Part shown: positions 18,275 through 28,516 of the stretch, piece after piece | Numbering within the stretch: position 1 is the first letter of the stretch | Layout of the letters: each line of letters opens with the position of its first letter | From: Desulfobacteraceae bacterium Eth-SRB2 | GTDB taxonomy: Bacteria > Desulfobacterota > Desulfobacteria > Desulfobacterales > UBA11574 | DNA: 64,000 nucleotides | NCBI GenBank assembly: GCA_004193595.1 | Contig: RPGQ01000015.1 | Coordinates: 62,001 to 126,000, forward strand | Direction of reading: 5' to 3' | Position numbers and translations under genes: made by a program | Notes under the pieces: generated by a model | Database searches by the model: none | What the model saw: the letters and a program-made list of their open reading frames with translations, nothing else | Told to the model about the DNA's origin: nothing

Positions 18275-18559
18275 TTATGCTTTTTCAGCCTTTAGAGTTT
18301 CGATCTCTTTTTTCAAGTCGTCAATTTCTTCTTTGTATTTTTCAGTATCTTCGGTTTCGATTGGAGTATCCACTGTTTTATCCTCTTTCTTCCAGGTATC
18401 CTTGAGTTCGTCAAAGCCCAGATAAAGAGCCAAACCACCGCCAAGCAGAAGCGTCACTGGGATAGCACCGGCTAAAAGCTGCAAAAATGGTTTCCACCAT
18501 ATGGACATACCAATGAGACCCACTACAGCTCCGACCGCCCCACCAATTAATGTTTTCAT
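18275..18559 (-). CDS. Small membrane protein with C-terminal coiled coil
   Basis: The 94 residues comprise two Gly-rich hydrophobic segments (LIGGAVGAVVGLIGMSI and LAGAIPVTLLLGGGLALYLG) and then a charged coiled coil (EEIDDLKKEIETLKAEKA). GAGGAGG precedes the ATG, so expression is likely. It has no recognised family. The layout suggests an inner-membrane protein with a cytoplasmic or periplasmic coiled-coil tail. Confidence 0.75.
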   Translation of the reverse strand: MKTLIGGAVGAVVGLIGMSIWWKPFLQLLAGAIPVTLLLGGGLALYLGFDELKDTWKKEDKTVDTPIETEDTEKYKEEIDDLKKEIETLKAEKA

Positions 18560-18850
18560 AAAAAATCATCCTCCTCTAAATTTAATTAAAGTTATTTAAA
18601 AAAACTTTTCCCAAAAGAAGAATCTGCAAATTAGCACAACTTATTTTGTAACGCAAGCTTAATTTTTTAAATAAGAATCTTGATATTCTAATCAAAAACA
18701 ATCCTTAAGAAACAGCTTCGCAAAATATAACCATTTAAATTTACGATATATTAATTAAAAAATATACTTCTCCAAAGAAAAGATTGCAATCAAAATTTAT
18801 ATCTGTTAGTTGAAAATTTTTGTATGTAAAATTAAAATCGGATTGTAACA

Positions 18851-21484
18851 ATGTTAAAATGGACAAAATTACAACTTGAAAAATTTAAAACTAAATTTAA
18901 TAAAAAGAAAGATAATTTCTCGCCGAATAAACACAATCACTATTTTTTTCAACTGCCTGATAATATCGGTATGTTTTCAACCTTTATTCTTAAACTCTTC
19001 TTTTCCGGCATAAAGGTTACCAAGGAACAGACCCGTAATCTAAAAAAACTTCAAAAAGAGGGGGTTGTTATATATGTTACGAAACCCAAAAATTATTTTT
19101 TATACCTCTTTTATTACACCCGCTACAAGCAGGACGGTCTTCCATTTCCTCAGATAGGTTTTGACTATAACATAATTATATGGCAACCGGTATCCCGCTT
19201 TTTTAAAACCTTTTTTTCAACCCTTGATTACATCTTTCATAACCTGGCACTCCCTGACCCTTATGCAAGTGGATATATCAGGGATTCACTTACCAATGGC
19301 CAGTCTGCATTACTCTCTCTGGTTGAACAAAAAGGTTTTCATCGAAGATTTATTAAAGCAAAAAAAGATCCTGTTCAATATCTTATCGAAATGCAAAAAT
19401 CAATTGAGCGCCCGATTTTTCTTGTGCCTCAGCTTATGTTCTTTGACAAAAAGCCGGATCGATCTATGCCGAACATCATGGATATTCTATTGGGTACCAA
19501 AGAAAATCCCGGCAAAATAAGACGTCTGATGATACTGTTTAAAAATCCCGGCAAGGTTTTCGTAGAAATATCCCAACCGGTTAATCTAAAAAATTTTTTA
19601 GCGCTTGCGGAAAACCGGGAAAAAAGCATCGAATATCAGGCTCTCTCCTTAAGACGTAATCTCTTGAATCAAATCAATCGTCATCGCCAAAGTATCACGG
19701 GGCCGGTTTTGAAAACACGGCATGAAATGAAGGAAAATATCCTTACAAAAGAACGGCTTCAAACCTTCATGGAACATCATTCAAAAGCCCGCAATATCCC
19801 GATTCAAAAGGTACGAAAAAAAGCAAGTGATTCTCTTGATGAGATTGCCGCCAACTACAGTATGGTCATAATAAAATTGGCCTCGGTCCTGATAACCTGG
19901 GTCCTGAACACAATGTTTGAAGGGGTAACCATTGATAAAGACGGCCTCAACAGAATGAAAAGCATGTCCCAGAAGGGTCCTGTAATCCTCATTCCCTGCC
20001 ACAAAAGCCATATCGATTACCTGATATTATCGTATCTTTTGTATAATAACAATATGCCGTGTCCTCACGTTGCTGCCGGAAAAAATCTTTCTTTCTGGCC
20101 CATAGGTCCCCTATTCAGGGGCGGCGGCGCATTTTTCATAAGACGAACGTTTAGAGGAGCAGTCCTCTATTCAAAGGTTTTTGCAGAATATATTCATAAT
20201 CTGCTTGCAGAAGGTTTCAACATAGAATTCTTCATTGAAGGCGGTCGAAGCCGAACCGGAAAATTGATTTTGCCCAAGCTTGGACTCCTTTCGATCCTTC
20301 TCAATGCTTATAAAAACAGAGCGTGTGAAGATATGATATTCGCACCTATTTTTATAGGATATGACACGGTATTGGAGGAAAGCTCGTATCTTCATGAAAT
20401 TGAAGGAAAAGAGAAACAGCCTGAAAGTCTGGTGCAAGTCATTAAAGCACGAAAATTTTTAAAAAAAAGATATGGAAGAATCTATATTCAGTTTCATGAG
20501 CCGATTTCTTTAAAAGAACTTCTGTTGCAATACGGCACACCGATTCAAGATATGAGATCCAAAGAGTTTAACATTTTCTGTCGAAATCTGGGTCACCGGG
20601 TTATAAACGCCATTAACTTTGTTACTGTTGTTACGCCTCACGCCCTTGTTGCCGCTGCTCTCATGAACTGTTCAAAAAAAAGTTTTTCTTTTGATCACCT
20701 GATATCCCATGTTGAAACATACATGAACCTGCTGCTTTCACAAAAAGCCAGACTTGCCGATACACTTCTTCTCGATCATGTTCATACAGTGGAGCATGTA
20801 CTTGATACTTATGTCCAAAGAAAATTCATCGAACGTATCACAAAAGACAAGACGCCCGGTTATGCCGATGCGCTGTTAAAGGTAAACCAGAGTAAACGCC
20901 CAAACCTGGAATATTACAAAAACAACTGTATCGCCTTTTTTGTTCCGGCGGCAATTACCTCTCTTACAATCCTTGTTAAGGATGCTTTTTTGTTTTCGGC
21001 TTCCGATTTGCACGCCGACTACGAGTTCCTTCAATATTTCTTTAAATATGAATTCGCATATGATGTTGATAAAACTACGGAATACTTTGTTCGTAAAAAC
21101 ATAAAGGCGTTTATTGATGAAACCATTTTAATGCCTCATCCCACCTTGCCTGACACCTACAATTTGACCTCTTCCGGTTTTAGAAAATTGAGATTATTTT
21201 CAAGTTTTCTGAAAACCTATTTTGAATCCTACTGGATCGTATTAAATTTTTTCATGCAACACCCTTCAAACTCCATTAAGACAAAAGACCGAATAAAAAA
21301 AATTGAAACCATTGGAAATCGCATGTATAAAAAGAAGGAAATCGAACGAAAAGAAGCGCTTTCCATAGTCTACTACAATAATGGAATAGATTTTTTTACA
21401 ACCAACGGTGTAAAAGGTTCCGATAATAAGGACAGGATAGAATTCTATGCCAATGCAATCCAAAAATATTTGAATTATCTTTAA
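18851..21484 (+). CDS. plsB: Glycerol-3-phosphate acyltransferase-like protein (PlsB type)
   Basis: The 877-residue protein carries the PlsB acyltransferase core: the HX4D motif in PCHKSHIDYLILSY, the block FFIRRTFRG, the FIEGGRSRTGK motif and the later APIFIGYDTVLEE. It acylates sn-glycerol-3-phosphate with acyl-CoA or acyl-ACP, the first step of phospholipid synthesis, at the inner membrane. An N-terminal half (residues 50-270) looks like a second, degenerate acyltransferase lobe. A large C-terminal helical region is also typical. The start follows an AT-rich 290-bp divergent region. Its downstream neighbour is the MurU-AmgK fusion. Confidence 0.9.
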   Translation: MLKWTKLQLEKFKTKFNKKKDNFSPNKHNHYFFQLPDNIGMFSTFILKLFFSGIKVTKEQTRNLKKLQKEGVVIYVTKPKNYFLYLFYYTRYKQDGLPFPQIGFDYNIIIWQPVSRFFKTFFSTLDYIFHNLALPDPYASGYIRDSLTNGQSALLSLVEQKGFHRRFIKAKKDPVQYLIEMQKSIERPIFLVPQLMFFDKKPDRSMPNIMDILLGTKENPGKIRRLMILFKNPGKVFVEISQPVNLKNFLALAENREKSIEYQALSLRRNLLNQINRHRQSITGPVLKTRHEMKENILTKERLQTFMEHHSKARNIPIQKVRKKASDSLDEIAANYSMVIIKLASVLITWVLNTMFEGVTIDKDGLNRMKSMSQKGPVILIPCHKSHIDYLILSYLLYNNNMPCPHVAAGKNLSFWPIGPLFRGGGAFFIRRTFRGAVLYSKVFAEYIHNLLAEGFNIEFFIEGGRSRTGKLILPKLGLLSILLNAYKNRACEDMIFAPIFIGYDTVLEESSYLHEIEGKEKQPESLVQVIKARKFLKKRYGRIYIQFHEPISLKELLLQYGTPIQDMRSKEFNIFCRNLGHRVINAINFVTVVTPHALVAAALMNCSKKSFSFDHLISHVETYMNLLLSQKARLADTLLLDHVHTVEHVLDTYVQRKFIERITKDKTPGYADALLKVNQSKRPNLEYYKNNCIAFFVPAAITSLTILVKDAFLFSASDLHADYEFLQYFFKYEFAYDVDKTTEYFVRKNIKAFIDETILMPHPTLPDTYNLTSSGFRKLRLFSSFLKTYFESYWIVLNFFMQHPSNSIKTKDRIKKIETIGNRMYKKKEIERKEALSIVYYNNGIDFFTTNGVKGSDNKDRIEFYANAIQKYLNYL

Positions 21485-21630
21485 GTTAACCCAGATCAAC
21501 CGTAACCAAAAAAGATTTGCCACTAATGATAAATTTATTAATCTTTCTTGCTTGGTGTCTTCGTGGCTGAAAAAATAATGCCATAGAAAACAACTCAACC
21601 CTTTAATCACTAAACCACTCAATAATGTAA

Positions 21631-23343
21631 ATGAAAGCCTTAATACTTGCCGCAGGCTTTGGCACGCGTTTGCTTCCCTTTACGAAAAACACACCCAAAG
21701 CGCTTTTTCCGGTTGCAGGGCGTCCTCTGCTCCATATCATTATTTCAAGTCTGCAGAATGCAGGATGTAAAGCGGTCATCATCAACACCCATCATCTTTA
21801 TAAAAAGATAGATTCCTATCTGTTGCAACAAAAATATGCAATTCCTGTCATCACCCGCTATGAACCGAAAATCCTTGGTACAGGAGGAGCCATGAAAAAT
21901 GTTGCCGACTTCTGGGACGATCATCCCTTTATGGTCATAAACAGCGACATTTTTACCGATATAGATTTGAAAAAAGTGTATGTTTTTCACTTAAATCATG
22001 GTCATCCGGTCACACTGGTTCTTCATGACGACCCACAGTTTAACACCGTGCCGGTAAATAAGAACGGTTTTATTAAAGAGTTCCATGATTCGACACCCCT
22101 GCCCTCTCACTTAGTTTCAGTCTCGAATATTTATCGGCCTGAAAAAACCGAAAAACTTACTTTTACCGGTATACAGGTTCTGGATCCACAAGTTCTTGAA
22201 TTAATACCTGATAATATATTTTCAAGCAGTATCGATATATACCGGCAGCTGATATCAGAAAATAAAAAAGTGTGCGCTTTTATTGCAAAGGAATACCAAT
22301 GGAAAGATATCGGGTCCCCGGAAAGGTACAACCAGGTGGTTTTCGAACAGATGGCGCCTGAAGCTTTCAAACAAGCTTTCTCCAGTTGGGCGGACAAAAA
22401 GATCTTCCGTGCCAAGCTCAAAGGTGATGGGTCCGACAGAAACTGGTACCGACTAATCTCGGGAAACCGGTCACTGGTCATGGCAGATCACAACATCAGA
22501 AAAGACCCATCAACCAGTGAAGTGGACTCATTTGTTGCCATCGGCCGTCATCTGCATGATAAGGATGTACCGGTACCGAAAATATATCTTCATGATACTT
22601 TTTCAGGCCTTGTATTCATGGAAGATTTAGGGGATGTAAATTTTCAAACCCTTGTTCTGAACACTCAAAAGCCGGAGGAGATCATCTCATACTACAAATC
22701 GGTCATAGGGCTTCTCGGAAAACTTTCCGTAACCGGTGCAAAGGGCTTTGATCCGGTCTGGACATATCAAACCTCACATTACAATCAGGATCTTATTCTC
22801 GAGAAAGAATGCCGGTACTTTGTCGATGCTTTTTTAAGGGAATACATTGGCATGAATATCTCCTTTAAAGATCTTGAAGATGAGTTCAAAACCCTTGCGG
22901 ACAAGGCTCTTGAATTTTCGGTCAACGGATTTATGCACCGGGACATGCAGTCACGAAACATCATGGTAAAAAATAATCGTTTTTATTTTATTGACTTTCA
23001 AGGGGGGCGGTTGGGGCCGGTCCAGTACGACCTTGCATCTTTGCTGATGGATCCCTATGTTGAGTTGTCTCCTTGGGTGCGGGATCAACTCCTTGAATTT
23101 TCTGGTAAAACGCTTCCATCCCTTCTGAACATGGATCCGGATAACTTTCTTACCTGTTATAAATATTGTTCTATAACAAGAAACCTTCAAATACTGGGGG
23201 CCTTCGCTTATCTTAGCCGCATCAAAGGAAAAAGATACTTTGAAAAATATATCCCTAATGCTATAAAAACATTAAAGTATAATCTTTCGGTTCTTGAAAA
23301 CACGGAATTTGCTGATCTGAAATCAGTTGTTGAAAAAATTTAA
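21631..23343 (+). CDS. MurU-AmgK fusion: MurNAc-1-P uridylyltransferase plus sugar kinase
   Basis: Residues 1-230 form a sugar nucleotidyltransferase: LILAAGFGTRLLPFTKNTPK, ILGTGGAMKN and the metal Asp in VINSDIFTDID. Residues about 260-560 form an APH-type kinase: GSDRNWYRLISG, catalytic HRDMQSRNIMV and metal-binding IDFQGGRLGPVQYDLASLL. Pseudomonads encode AmgK (MurNAc/GlcNAc anomeric kinase) and MurU as separate neighbouring genes that bypass de novo UDP-MurNAc synthesis. Here one chain would do both steps. The NamZ-like gene upstream could supply free MurNAc. The substrate is inferred from family and context; other sugars are possible. Confidence 0.85.
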   Translation: MKALILAAGFGTRLLPFTKNTPKALFPVAGRPLLHIIISSLQNAGCKAVIINTHHLYKKIDSYLLQQKYAIPVITRYEPKILGTGGAMKNVADFWDDHPFMVINSDIFTDIDLKKVYVFHLNHGHPVTLVLHDDPQFNTVPVNKNGFIKEFHDSTPLPSHLVSVSNIYRPEKTEKLTFTGIQVLDPQVLELIPDNIFSSSIDIYRQLISENKKVCAFIAKEYQWKDIGSPERYNQVVFEQMAPEAFKQAFSSWADKKIFRAKLKGDGSDRNWYRLISGNRSLVMADHNIRKDPSTSEVDSFVAIGRHLHDKDVPVPKIYLHDTFSGLVFMEDLGDVNFQTLVLNTQKPEEIISYYKSVIGLLGKLSVTGAKGFDPVWTYQTSHYNQDLILEKECRYFVDAFLREYIGMNISFKDLEDEFKTLADKALEFSVNGFMHRDMQSRNIMVKNNRFYFIDFQGGRLGPVQYDLASLLMDPYVELSPWVRDQLLEFSGKTLPSLLNMDPDNFLTCYKYCSITRNLQILGAFAYLSRIKGKRYFEKYIPNAIKTLKYNLSVLENTEFADLKSVVEKI

Positions 23344-23778
23344 TGAATCAACATCGTATTTCTGTTATAGTTTTTGCACAAAATAAATTTAGGCGCTTCG
23401 CCCCGCCTGAAGTAAAGATCCGGGTCCAGAGGGCCCGGCTTTGATTATCCCCAGAGGGGATTTAGTTTGACGGCATTTAACGATTTACGGAGTACTGGAG
23501 TATTGGAGTGGTGGAGTAATGGAAGAAACCCCTTTTTTCATCGCTCTCAGAAAACAAATCCCTGGAGAAAATCTGAAAATTTAAAGCTCTTTTTTTAAAT
23601 CAACACTCCAATACTCCATTACTCCGGTTGATTTATACGGGCAGAGCCATTGATCTCTGACTCCCGCAATGCGGGACAGGCTTGGCCCTGAGGACCAGGA
23701 TTTTTAGAACCCAATAAACAATCTATCATTAAAAGGCTGTTGATTTTAATTCCAAAACCTAACAATAGGAGGTGCCAA
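23344..23778. other. Intergenic region with an inverted-end element
   Basis: No frame is supported in 435 bp. It holds the family E element (23488-23627) and GC-rich hairpins around 23400-23450 (GGGTCCAGAGGGCCCGG). The dapB Shine-Dalgarno AGGAGGTG lies at its end. Confidence 0.5.
23488..23627. repeat. Inverted-end element family E
   Basis: The left arm is CGGAGTACTGGAGTATTGGA followed by GTGGTGGAGTAATGG. The right arm ACTCCAATACTCCATTACTC is its complement. Like family A, the arms are made of one short word (GGAGTA/TTGGAGT) repeated several times. About 90 bp lie between the arms, with no frame. Confidence 0.65.
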
Positions 23779-24612
23779 ATGAATCATATAAAAATTATGG
23801 TAAACGGATTGCCCGGGAATATGGCTTCCAACGTCGCCCGACATGCACTTGCCCACAGCCGGTTTGAACTGATTCCACAATCGTTGACCGGACCTGAAAT
23901 TACCAAAACCCAGACCATCATAAATTCTGTTTCTTTTAGCCTCATTCAGCCGAAAGACAGGGATCAGGCCGTCTCGGCCATTAAAGAAAAGGAAGGCCCC
24001 TTTTTTAATGTGGACTTTTCTCTTCCTCCGGCAGTAAACGGTAATGCCGAATTTTACTGCAAACACGATCTTTCCTTTGTCATGGGAACAACCGGCGGCG
24101 ACCGACAACTCCTTGAAGATACGGTAATGGCTTCTTCCATTTCTGCGGTAATCGCACCCAATATGGCCAAACAGATCGTCGGCTTTCAGGCCATGATGGA
24201 ATATGCCGCTAAAACATTCCCGGATCTTTTTAAAGGATATTCTCTTGAAATCAAAGAAAGCCATCAGAAAGGAAAGGCCGACACCAGCGGAACCGCCAAG
24301 GCAATGGTACGCTATTTCAACAGCCTGGGCTTATCTTTTTCCGAAGAGAACATTACCAAAGAACGTGATCCCGAGACCCAGAAAAATGTTCTGGGTATAC
24401 CCGAAGAATACCTGTCAGGACATGGATGGCACACGTACAGCCTTGACTCAAACGACAAGACGGTCCACTTTGAATTCACACACAATGTCAACGGCCGGGA
24501 TGTATATGCCATGGGAACCCTTGATGCGCTGATTTATCTGGATAAAAAGATAAAACAAGGATCTAAAGGAAAAGTCTTTTCCATGATTGATGTGCTAAAA
24601 GGCGGTGCATAA
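23779..24612 (+). CDS. dapB: 4-hydroxy-tetrahydrodipicolinate reductase, plant-type
   Basis: DapB reduces hydroxy-tetrahydrodipicolinate with NAD(P)H in the diaminopimelate/lysine pathway. The N-terminal nucleotide motif is VNGLPGNMA rather than the usual GxxGRMG, and the catalytic segment reads ESHQKGKADTSGTA. Both fit the plant-type subfamily also found in deltaproteobacteria. FVMGTTGGDR and IAPNMAKQ are conserved. The ATG at 23779 is chosen over the longer frame from 23740 because AGGAGGTG lies 7 bases before it. The product, 277 aa, feeds peptidoglycan synthesis. Confidence 0.93.
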   Translation: MNHIKIMVNGLPGNMASNVARHALAHSRFELIPQSLTGPEITKTQTIINSVSFSLIQPKDRDQAVSAIKEKEGPFFNVDFSLPPAVNGNAEFYCKHDLSFVMGTTGGDRQLLEDTVMASSISAVIAPNMAKQIVGFQAMMEYAAKTFPDLFKGYSLEIKESHQKGKADTSGTAKAMVRYFNSLGLSFSEENITKERDPETQKNVLGIPEEYLSGHGWHTYSLDSNDKTVHFEFTHNVNGRDVYAMGTLDALIYLDKKIKQGSKGKVFSMIDVLKGGA

Positions 24613-24790
24613 ATGTCATTTTGAAAGGACCTGAACCCAGGATTTCTCACAACTCTGATTCGTTCATCTGCAAGTTGGGTGAAAGAAAATCCCGCATATT
24701 CTTTTTAGATTTTTCCTATAATGTAATATAAAAGTAATAATCGGTTTGCGATTTCGAAAAACAAATCATCAATTTCTTTAAAATGCTCCA

Positions 24791-24870
24791 AGGAGAAGTC
24801 TTTTGTTCTTCAGAGTGCCGGCGATGATATCCACAAATCGTCGATTTGTGGATCGACACTAGCTAAAAAG
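24791..24870. repeat. REP-like hairpin repeat, copy 1
   Basis: ATCCACAAATCG and CGATTTGTGGAT form a 12-bp perfect stem. The flanks GTGCCGGCGATGAT and ACACTAGCTAAAAAGC recur, with the hairpin, at 63244-63322. The rest of the 330-bp gap after dapB shows nothing coding. Confidence 0.7.
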
Positions 24871-24942
24871 CATGATTGCTTGGTGTTTCTCACTGTACCT
24901 AGAACAAGTACAAATCCTATATTGTACGTAAAGGAAATTTAG

Positions 24943-27900
24943 ATGAAGGAATATTGGATAAATTTTAGAGTACGTTTACTTCTAATCTGCCTTTTTTTTG
25001 TTATGTTATCGGCAGTTGGACACAGTGCCGAAAAGAAACAGATTCTTATTCTAAACTCCTATCATAAGGGCTATTCATGGACTGACGGCTTAGTCAAAGG
25101 CATAGAAAAGACCCTCACAGAAAATATAGAAAACTTTGAAATCCTTATAGAATATATGGATACAAAGAGGATTAACACAGATGAATATAAAGAGGCGTTT
25201 TTCCGACTAATGAAAATGAAATATACTAAAATTAATTTGGATATCATTATCGTCTCGGATGACAACGCCTTCGGTTTTGCCGTGAAGTATCATAGCCGCC
25301 TGTTTGGTAATACACCGATTGTATTTGTGGGTGTTAATCATTTTATCCCCTCAATGATTGACGGACATGAGGAACAAATAACCGGGATAGTGCAGGATGC
25401 GAACATCCCTGCCACATTAAACACAGCATTAAAACTTCATCCTAACACCACGCAGGTTGCAGTTATATGTGATGCCACCACAACGGGTCAGGCATATATC
25501 GGACAAGCCTCTGCAACTGAATCTCAATTTGAAACTCTGAAATTCATATATTTGGATGGCACTGAATTGTCAACTTCAGAAATGTTGGCCCGGCTTAGCA
25601 GCCTTCCCGATAACAGCATTGCTTTATTGTGTATATGGCTGAAGGACAAGAATGGTGTTTTCGTGCCATGGGAAAGAGGATACCCTGATATTTCAAAAAA
25701 TTCACCGGTCCCTCTGTATGGTATTCTTGATTCAATGCTTCAATATGGAATCCTTGGTGGTAAAGTGCAATCAGGAAAGCACCATGGTGCGAAGGCAGCT
25801 AAAATTGCTCTGAAACTCTTGGAAGGCAAAAAAGTTACAGATTTACCTGTGAGGCTGGAAAGCCCGAATACATATATGTTTAATTATAAGCAATTACAAA
25901 GATGGAACATTCCAAAGACTGCTTTACCCCAAGGAAGTATCCTTTTCAACCAACCCCAATCTGTATATTATCAATACAAAAATATTGTTTGGGGCATAAT
26001 CGGAACCTTTGCATTCTTGATTGTTGTGATTATGGTCCTTGGCAGTAATATTATTCGCCGTAAGTCGGCGGAAGAGAATCTGCGGGAAAGTGAGCAGTTA
26101 TACAGATTATTAGTAGAAAATCTCCCAAGTACTGTTTTCAGAGGATATAAGGACTGGTCCATCGAATTTTTTGATAATAAGATTGAGATATTCACTGGCT
26201 ATAATATTGATGAATTTAATTCAGGGAGAATGAAATGGATTGATATTATTGTTGAGGAAGATATTGACTCTACAAAGCTAAGCTTTATCCAGGCCTTGAA
26301 AACAAACAAATCATACATTAGGGAATATAGGATCAAATCCAATGTTGAGAGCATCCATTGGATACAAGAAAGAGGACAAATAGTTTGTGACAAGAACGGT
26401 GGAATTGAATATGTGAATGGAGTCTTTTTTGATGTTACAGATCGCAAAGAGGCAGAGGACGCGCTGCGGGAGAGCGAAGAACGATTCAAAGACATAGCCG
26501 ACTTGCTGCCTCAGCCAGTCTGGGAAACGGATTTAGAGGGAAACTTCACATACGCCAACCGGGCAGGTTATGAAGGTTTTGGCTATACACCCAAAGACCT
26601 TGAACAAGGAGTGTCCGTAGCAGACGTCATTATTCCCAAAGATAGAGAAAGGGGGATTGCGAACTTCGGCAAGACGCTTCGAGGGATAGAGTATGAAAAT
26701 CATGAATACACTTGTTTAACAAAAGACGGCAGGAAGTTTCCCGCTTTGATATACAACGCCCCCATTATAAAAGACGGTGAACCATCCGGGGTAAGGGGAG
26801 TTACATTGGACATCACCGACCTCAAGAAGGTGGAGGTAGAGCTGCAAAGGTCGGAAATTCGTTATCGAACCCTCTATCGGGAATCATTGCAGAGAGAACA
26901 ATTATACGAATCTCTTCTTAAATCGGCCCCTGACGCCGTAGCCATCTATAACCTTAATGGCGAGACAACTTATGTCAATCCGGCCTTTACCCAAATCTTT
27001 GGTTTCACCCTGAAAGATATCAAAGGAAAAAAGGTTCCTTTTGTGCCTGAAAGCGAAATGGAAAAGACCATTGCCGGTATTAAACAGGTTCTTGAAGGAG
27101 AATCTGTTACCGGTTTTGAAACCAAGAGACGGACTAAAGACGGCAGGGTTTTGGATATAACCCTTAGTTCCGCCTGTTATGATGATCATGAGGGCCATAG
27201 AGCAGGAATCGTCGTATTTCTGCGGGATGTAACCCAAGCCAAGCAAACCGAGAGACAGCTCCAACAAGTTCAAAAAATGGAATCCATCGGCACACTCGCA
27301 GGCGGCATTGCCCATGATTTCAACAACATGCTGGGAATAATAGTGGGTAATACTGAACTGGCAATGGATGATGTTCCGGAATGGAATCCGGCAAGGAACA
27401 ATTTGGAAGAGATTCGTACTGCCGGCATGCGCGCCAGAGATATGGTCAAGCGAATCCTGGCCTTCAGCCGCCAAAGCCCACAGGAAATGAAACCGGTTAG
27501 AATTAGCCCGATTATCAAAAAATCTCTCAAGTTATTGCGATCTTCAATTCCAACGACCATCGAAATTCACCAGAATATTTCAAGCGAGTCAGATACCGTC
27601 CGAGCAAATCCGACACAAATAAATCAGGTCCTCATAAATCTTTGCACCAATGCCGCCCATGCCATGGGAGAAAAAGCGGGGGTCTTGGAGGTTGGCCTTG
27701 AACATATTGAATTAGATGAAGATTCTGCAATTCATTATTATGACTTATCCTCTGGGAAATATGTAAGACTGACCGTAAGTGACACAGGGAATGCTATTGA
27801 ACCCAAGATCTTGGAACGCATATTCGACCCATATTTTACCACTAAAAAAGTAGGTGAAGGTTCAGGGATGGGGCTTTCTGTGGTCCACGGCATAGTCAAA

Positions 27901-28401
27901 CGCCATGGTGGTGGTATCTCGGTAATTAGTGAACCAGGAAAAGGAACTATCTTTCATGTACTTTTTCCCTACATTGAAGATGAGCCGGAACCGGAAGTTG
28001 AGAGTGCGGTTGAAATTCCCAGGGGCAAAGAAAAAATACTTCTTGTAGACGATGAAAAGGCCATGGTCGATGCAATTCAACCCATGATAGAACGCCTGGG
28101 TTATAAAGTGACTGCAAGAACGAGCAGCATTGAAGCCCTGGAGGCCTTTCGTGCAAATCCAGATAGATTCGATCTGGTCATTACCGATTTTACCATGCCC
28201 AATATGACAGGCATGGAACTGGCTAAAGAGCTTTTAAAATTACGGTCTGATATACCTATAATTCTCTGTACCGGGTATAGTGAACATATAAATGAAGATA
28301 AAGCCAAAGGATATGGAATCCGTGCTTTTCTTATGAAGCCCGTTGTTTTGGGTGAAATCGCAAACACGATCCGAAATCATGTGTCCGGATCATCGCATTA
28401 G
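24943..28401 (+). CDS. Hybrid histidine kinase: ABC-type sensor, three PAS domains, HisKA, HATPase, receiver
   Basis: The 1152-residue protein starts with a signal segment, then a periplasmic ABC_sub_bind-like domain (LILNSYHKGYSWTDGLVKGI, IPIVFVG-type strands) to about residue 340, and one membrane helix (IIGTFAFLIVVIMVLG). Three PAS/PAC modules follow (near 390, 520 and 650), then HisKA with His in GGIAHDFNNMLG and HATPase motifs. A receiver ends the chain (ILLVDDEKAM, LVITDFTMPNMTG, LMKPV). The G1 box reads SDTGNAIEP instead of DTGxGI, lacking its second glycine; the G2 region GEGSGMGLSVVHGI is intact. The sensed ligand is unknown. Confidence 0.92.
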   Translation: MKEYWINFRVRLLLICLFFVMLSAVGHSAEKKQILILNSYHKGYSWTDGLVKGIEKTLTENIENFEILIEYMDTKRINTDEYKEAFFRLMKMKYTKINLDIIIVSDDNAFGFAVKYHSRLFGNTPIVFVGVNHFIPSMIDGHEEQITGIVQDANIPATLNTALKLHPNTTQVAVICDATTTGQAYIGQASATESQFETLKFIYLDGTELSTSEMLARLSSLPDNSIALLCIWLKDKNGVFVPWERGYPDISKNSPVPLYGILDSMLQYGILGGKVQSGKHHGAKAAKIALKLLEGKKVTDLPVRLESPNTYMFNYKQLQRWNIPKTALPQGSILFNQPQSVYYQYKNIVWGIIGTFAFLIVVIMVLGSNIIRRKSAEENLRESEQLYRLLVENLPSTVFRGYKDWSIEFFDNKIEIFTGYNIDEFNSGRMKWIDIIVEEDIDSTKLSFIQALKTNKSYIREYRIKSNVESIHWIQERGQIVCDKNGGIEYVNGVFFDVTDRKEAEDALRESEERFKDIADLLPQPVWETDLEGNFTYANRAGYEGFGYTPKDLEQGVSVADVIIPKDRERGIANFGKTLRGIEYENHEYTCLTKDGRKFPALIYNAPIIKDGEPSGVRGVTLDITDLKKVEVELQRSEIRYRTLYRESLQREQLYESLLKSAPDAVAIYNLNGETTYVNPAFTQIFGFTLKDIKGKKVPFVPESEMEKTIAGIKQVLEGESVTGFETKRRTKDGRVLDITLSSACYDDHEGHRAGIVVFLRDVTQAKQTERQLQQVQKMESIGTLAGGIAHDFNNMLGIIVGNTELAMDDVPEWNPARNNLEEIRTAGMRARDMVKRILAFSRQSPQEMKPVRISPIIKKSLKLLRSSIPTTIEIHQNISSESDTVRANPTQINQVLINLCTNAAHAMGEKAGVLEVGLEHIELDEDSAIHYYDLSSGKYVRLTVSDTGNAIEPKILERIFDPYFTTKKVGEGSGMGLSVVHGIVKRHGGGISVISEPGKGTIFHVLFPYIEDEPEPEVESAVEIPRGKEKILLVDDEKAMVDAIQPMIERLGYKVTARTSSIEALEAFRANPDRFDLVITDFTMPNMTGMELAKELLKLRSDIPIILCTGYSEHINEDKAKGYGIRAFLMKPVVLGEIANTIRNHVSGSSH

Positions 28402-28516
28402 TATTCCCGATTTCGAACCCTATCCACAATATTCATTGTATCCCGCCGACATTTCTATGGCAGCCATATCTTTGGGACCACCCATCGCTTTTTTATATTA
28501 CCGTGAAAAGTCATTC

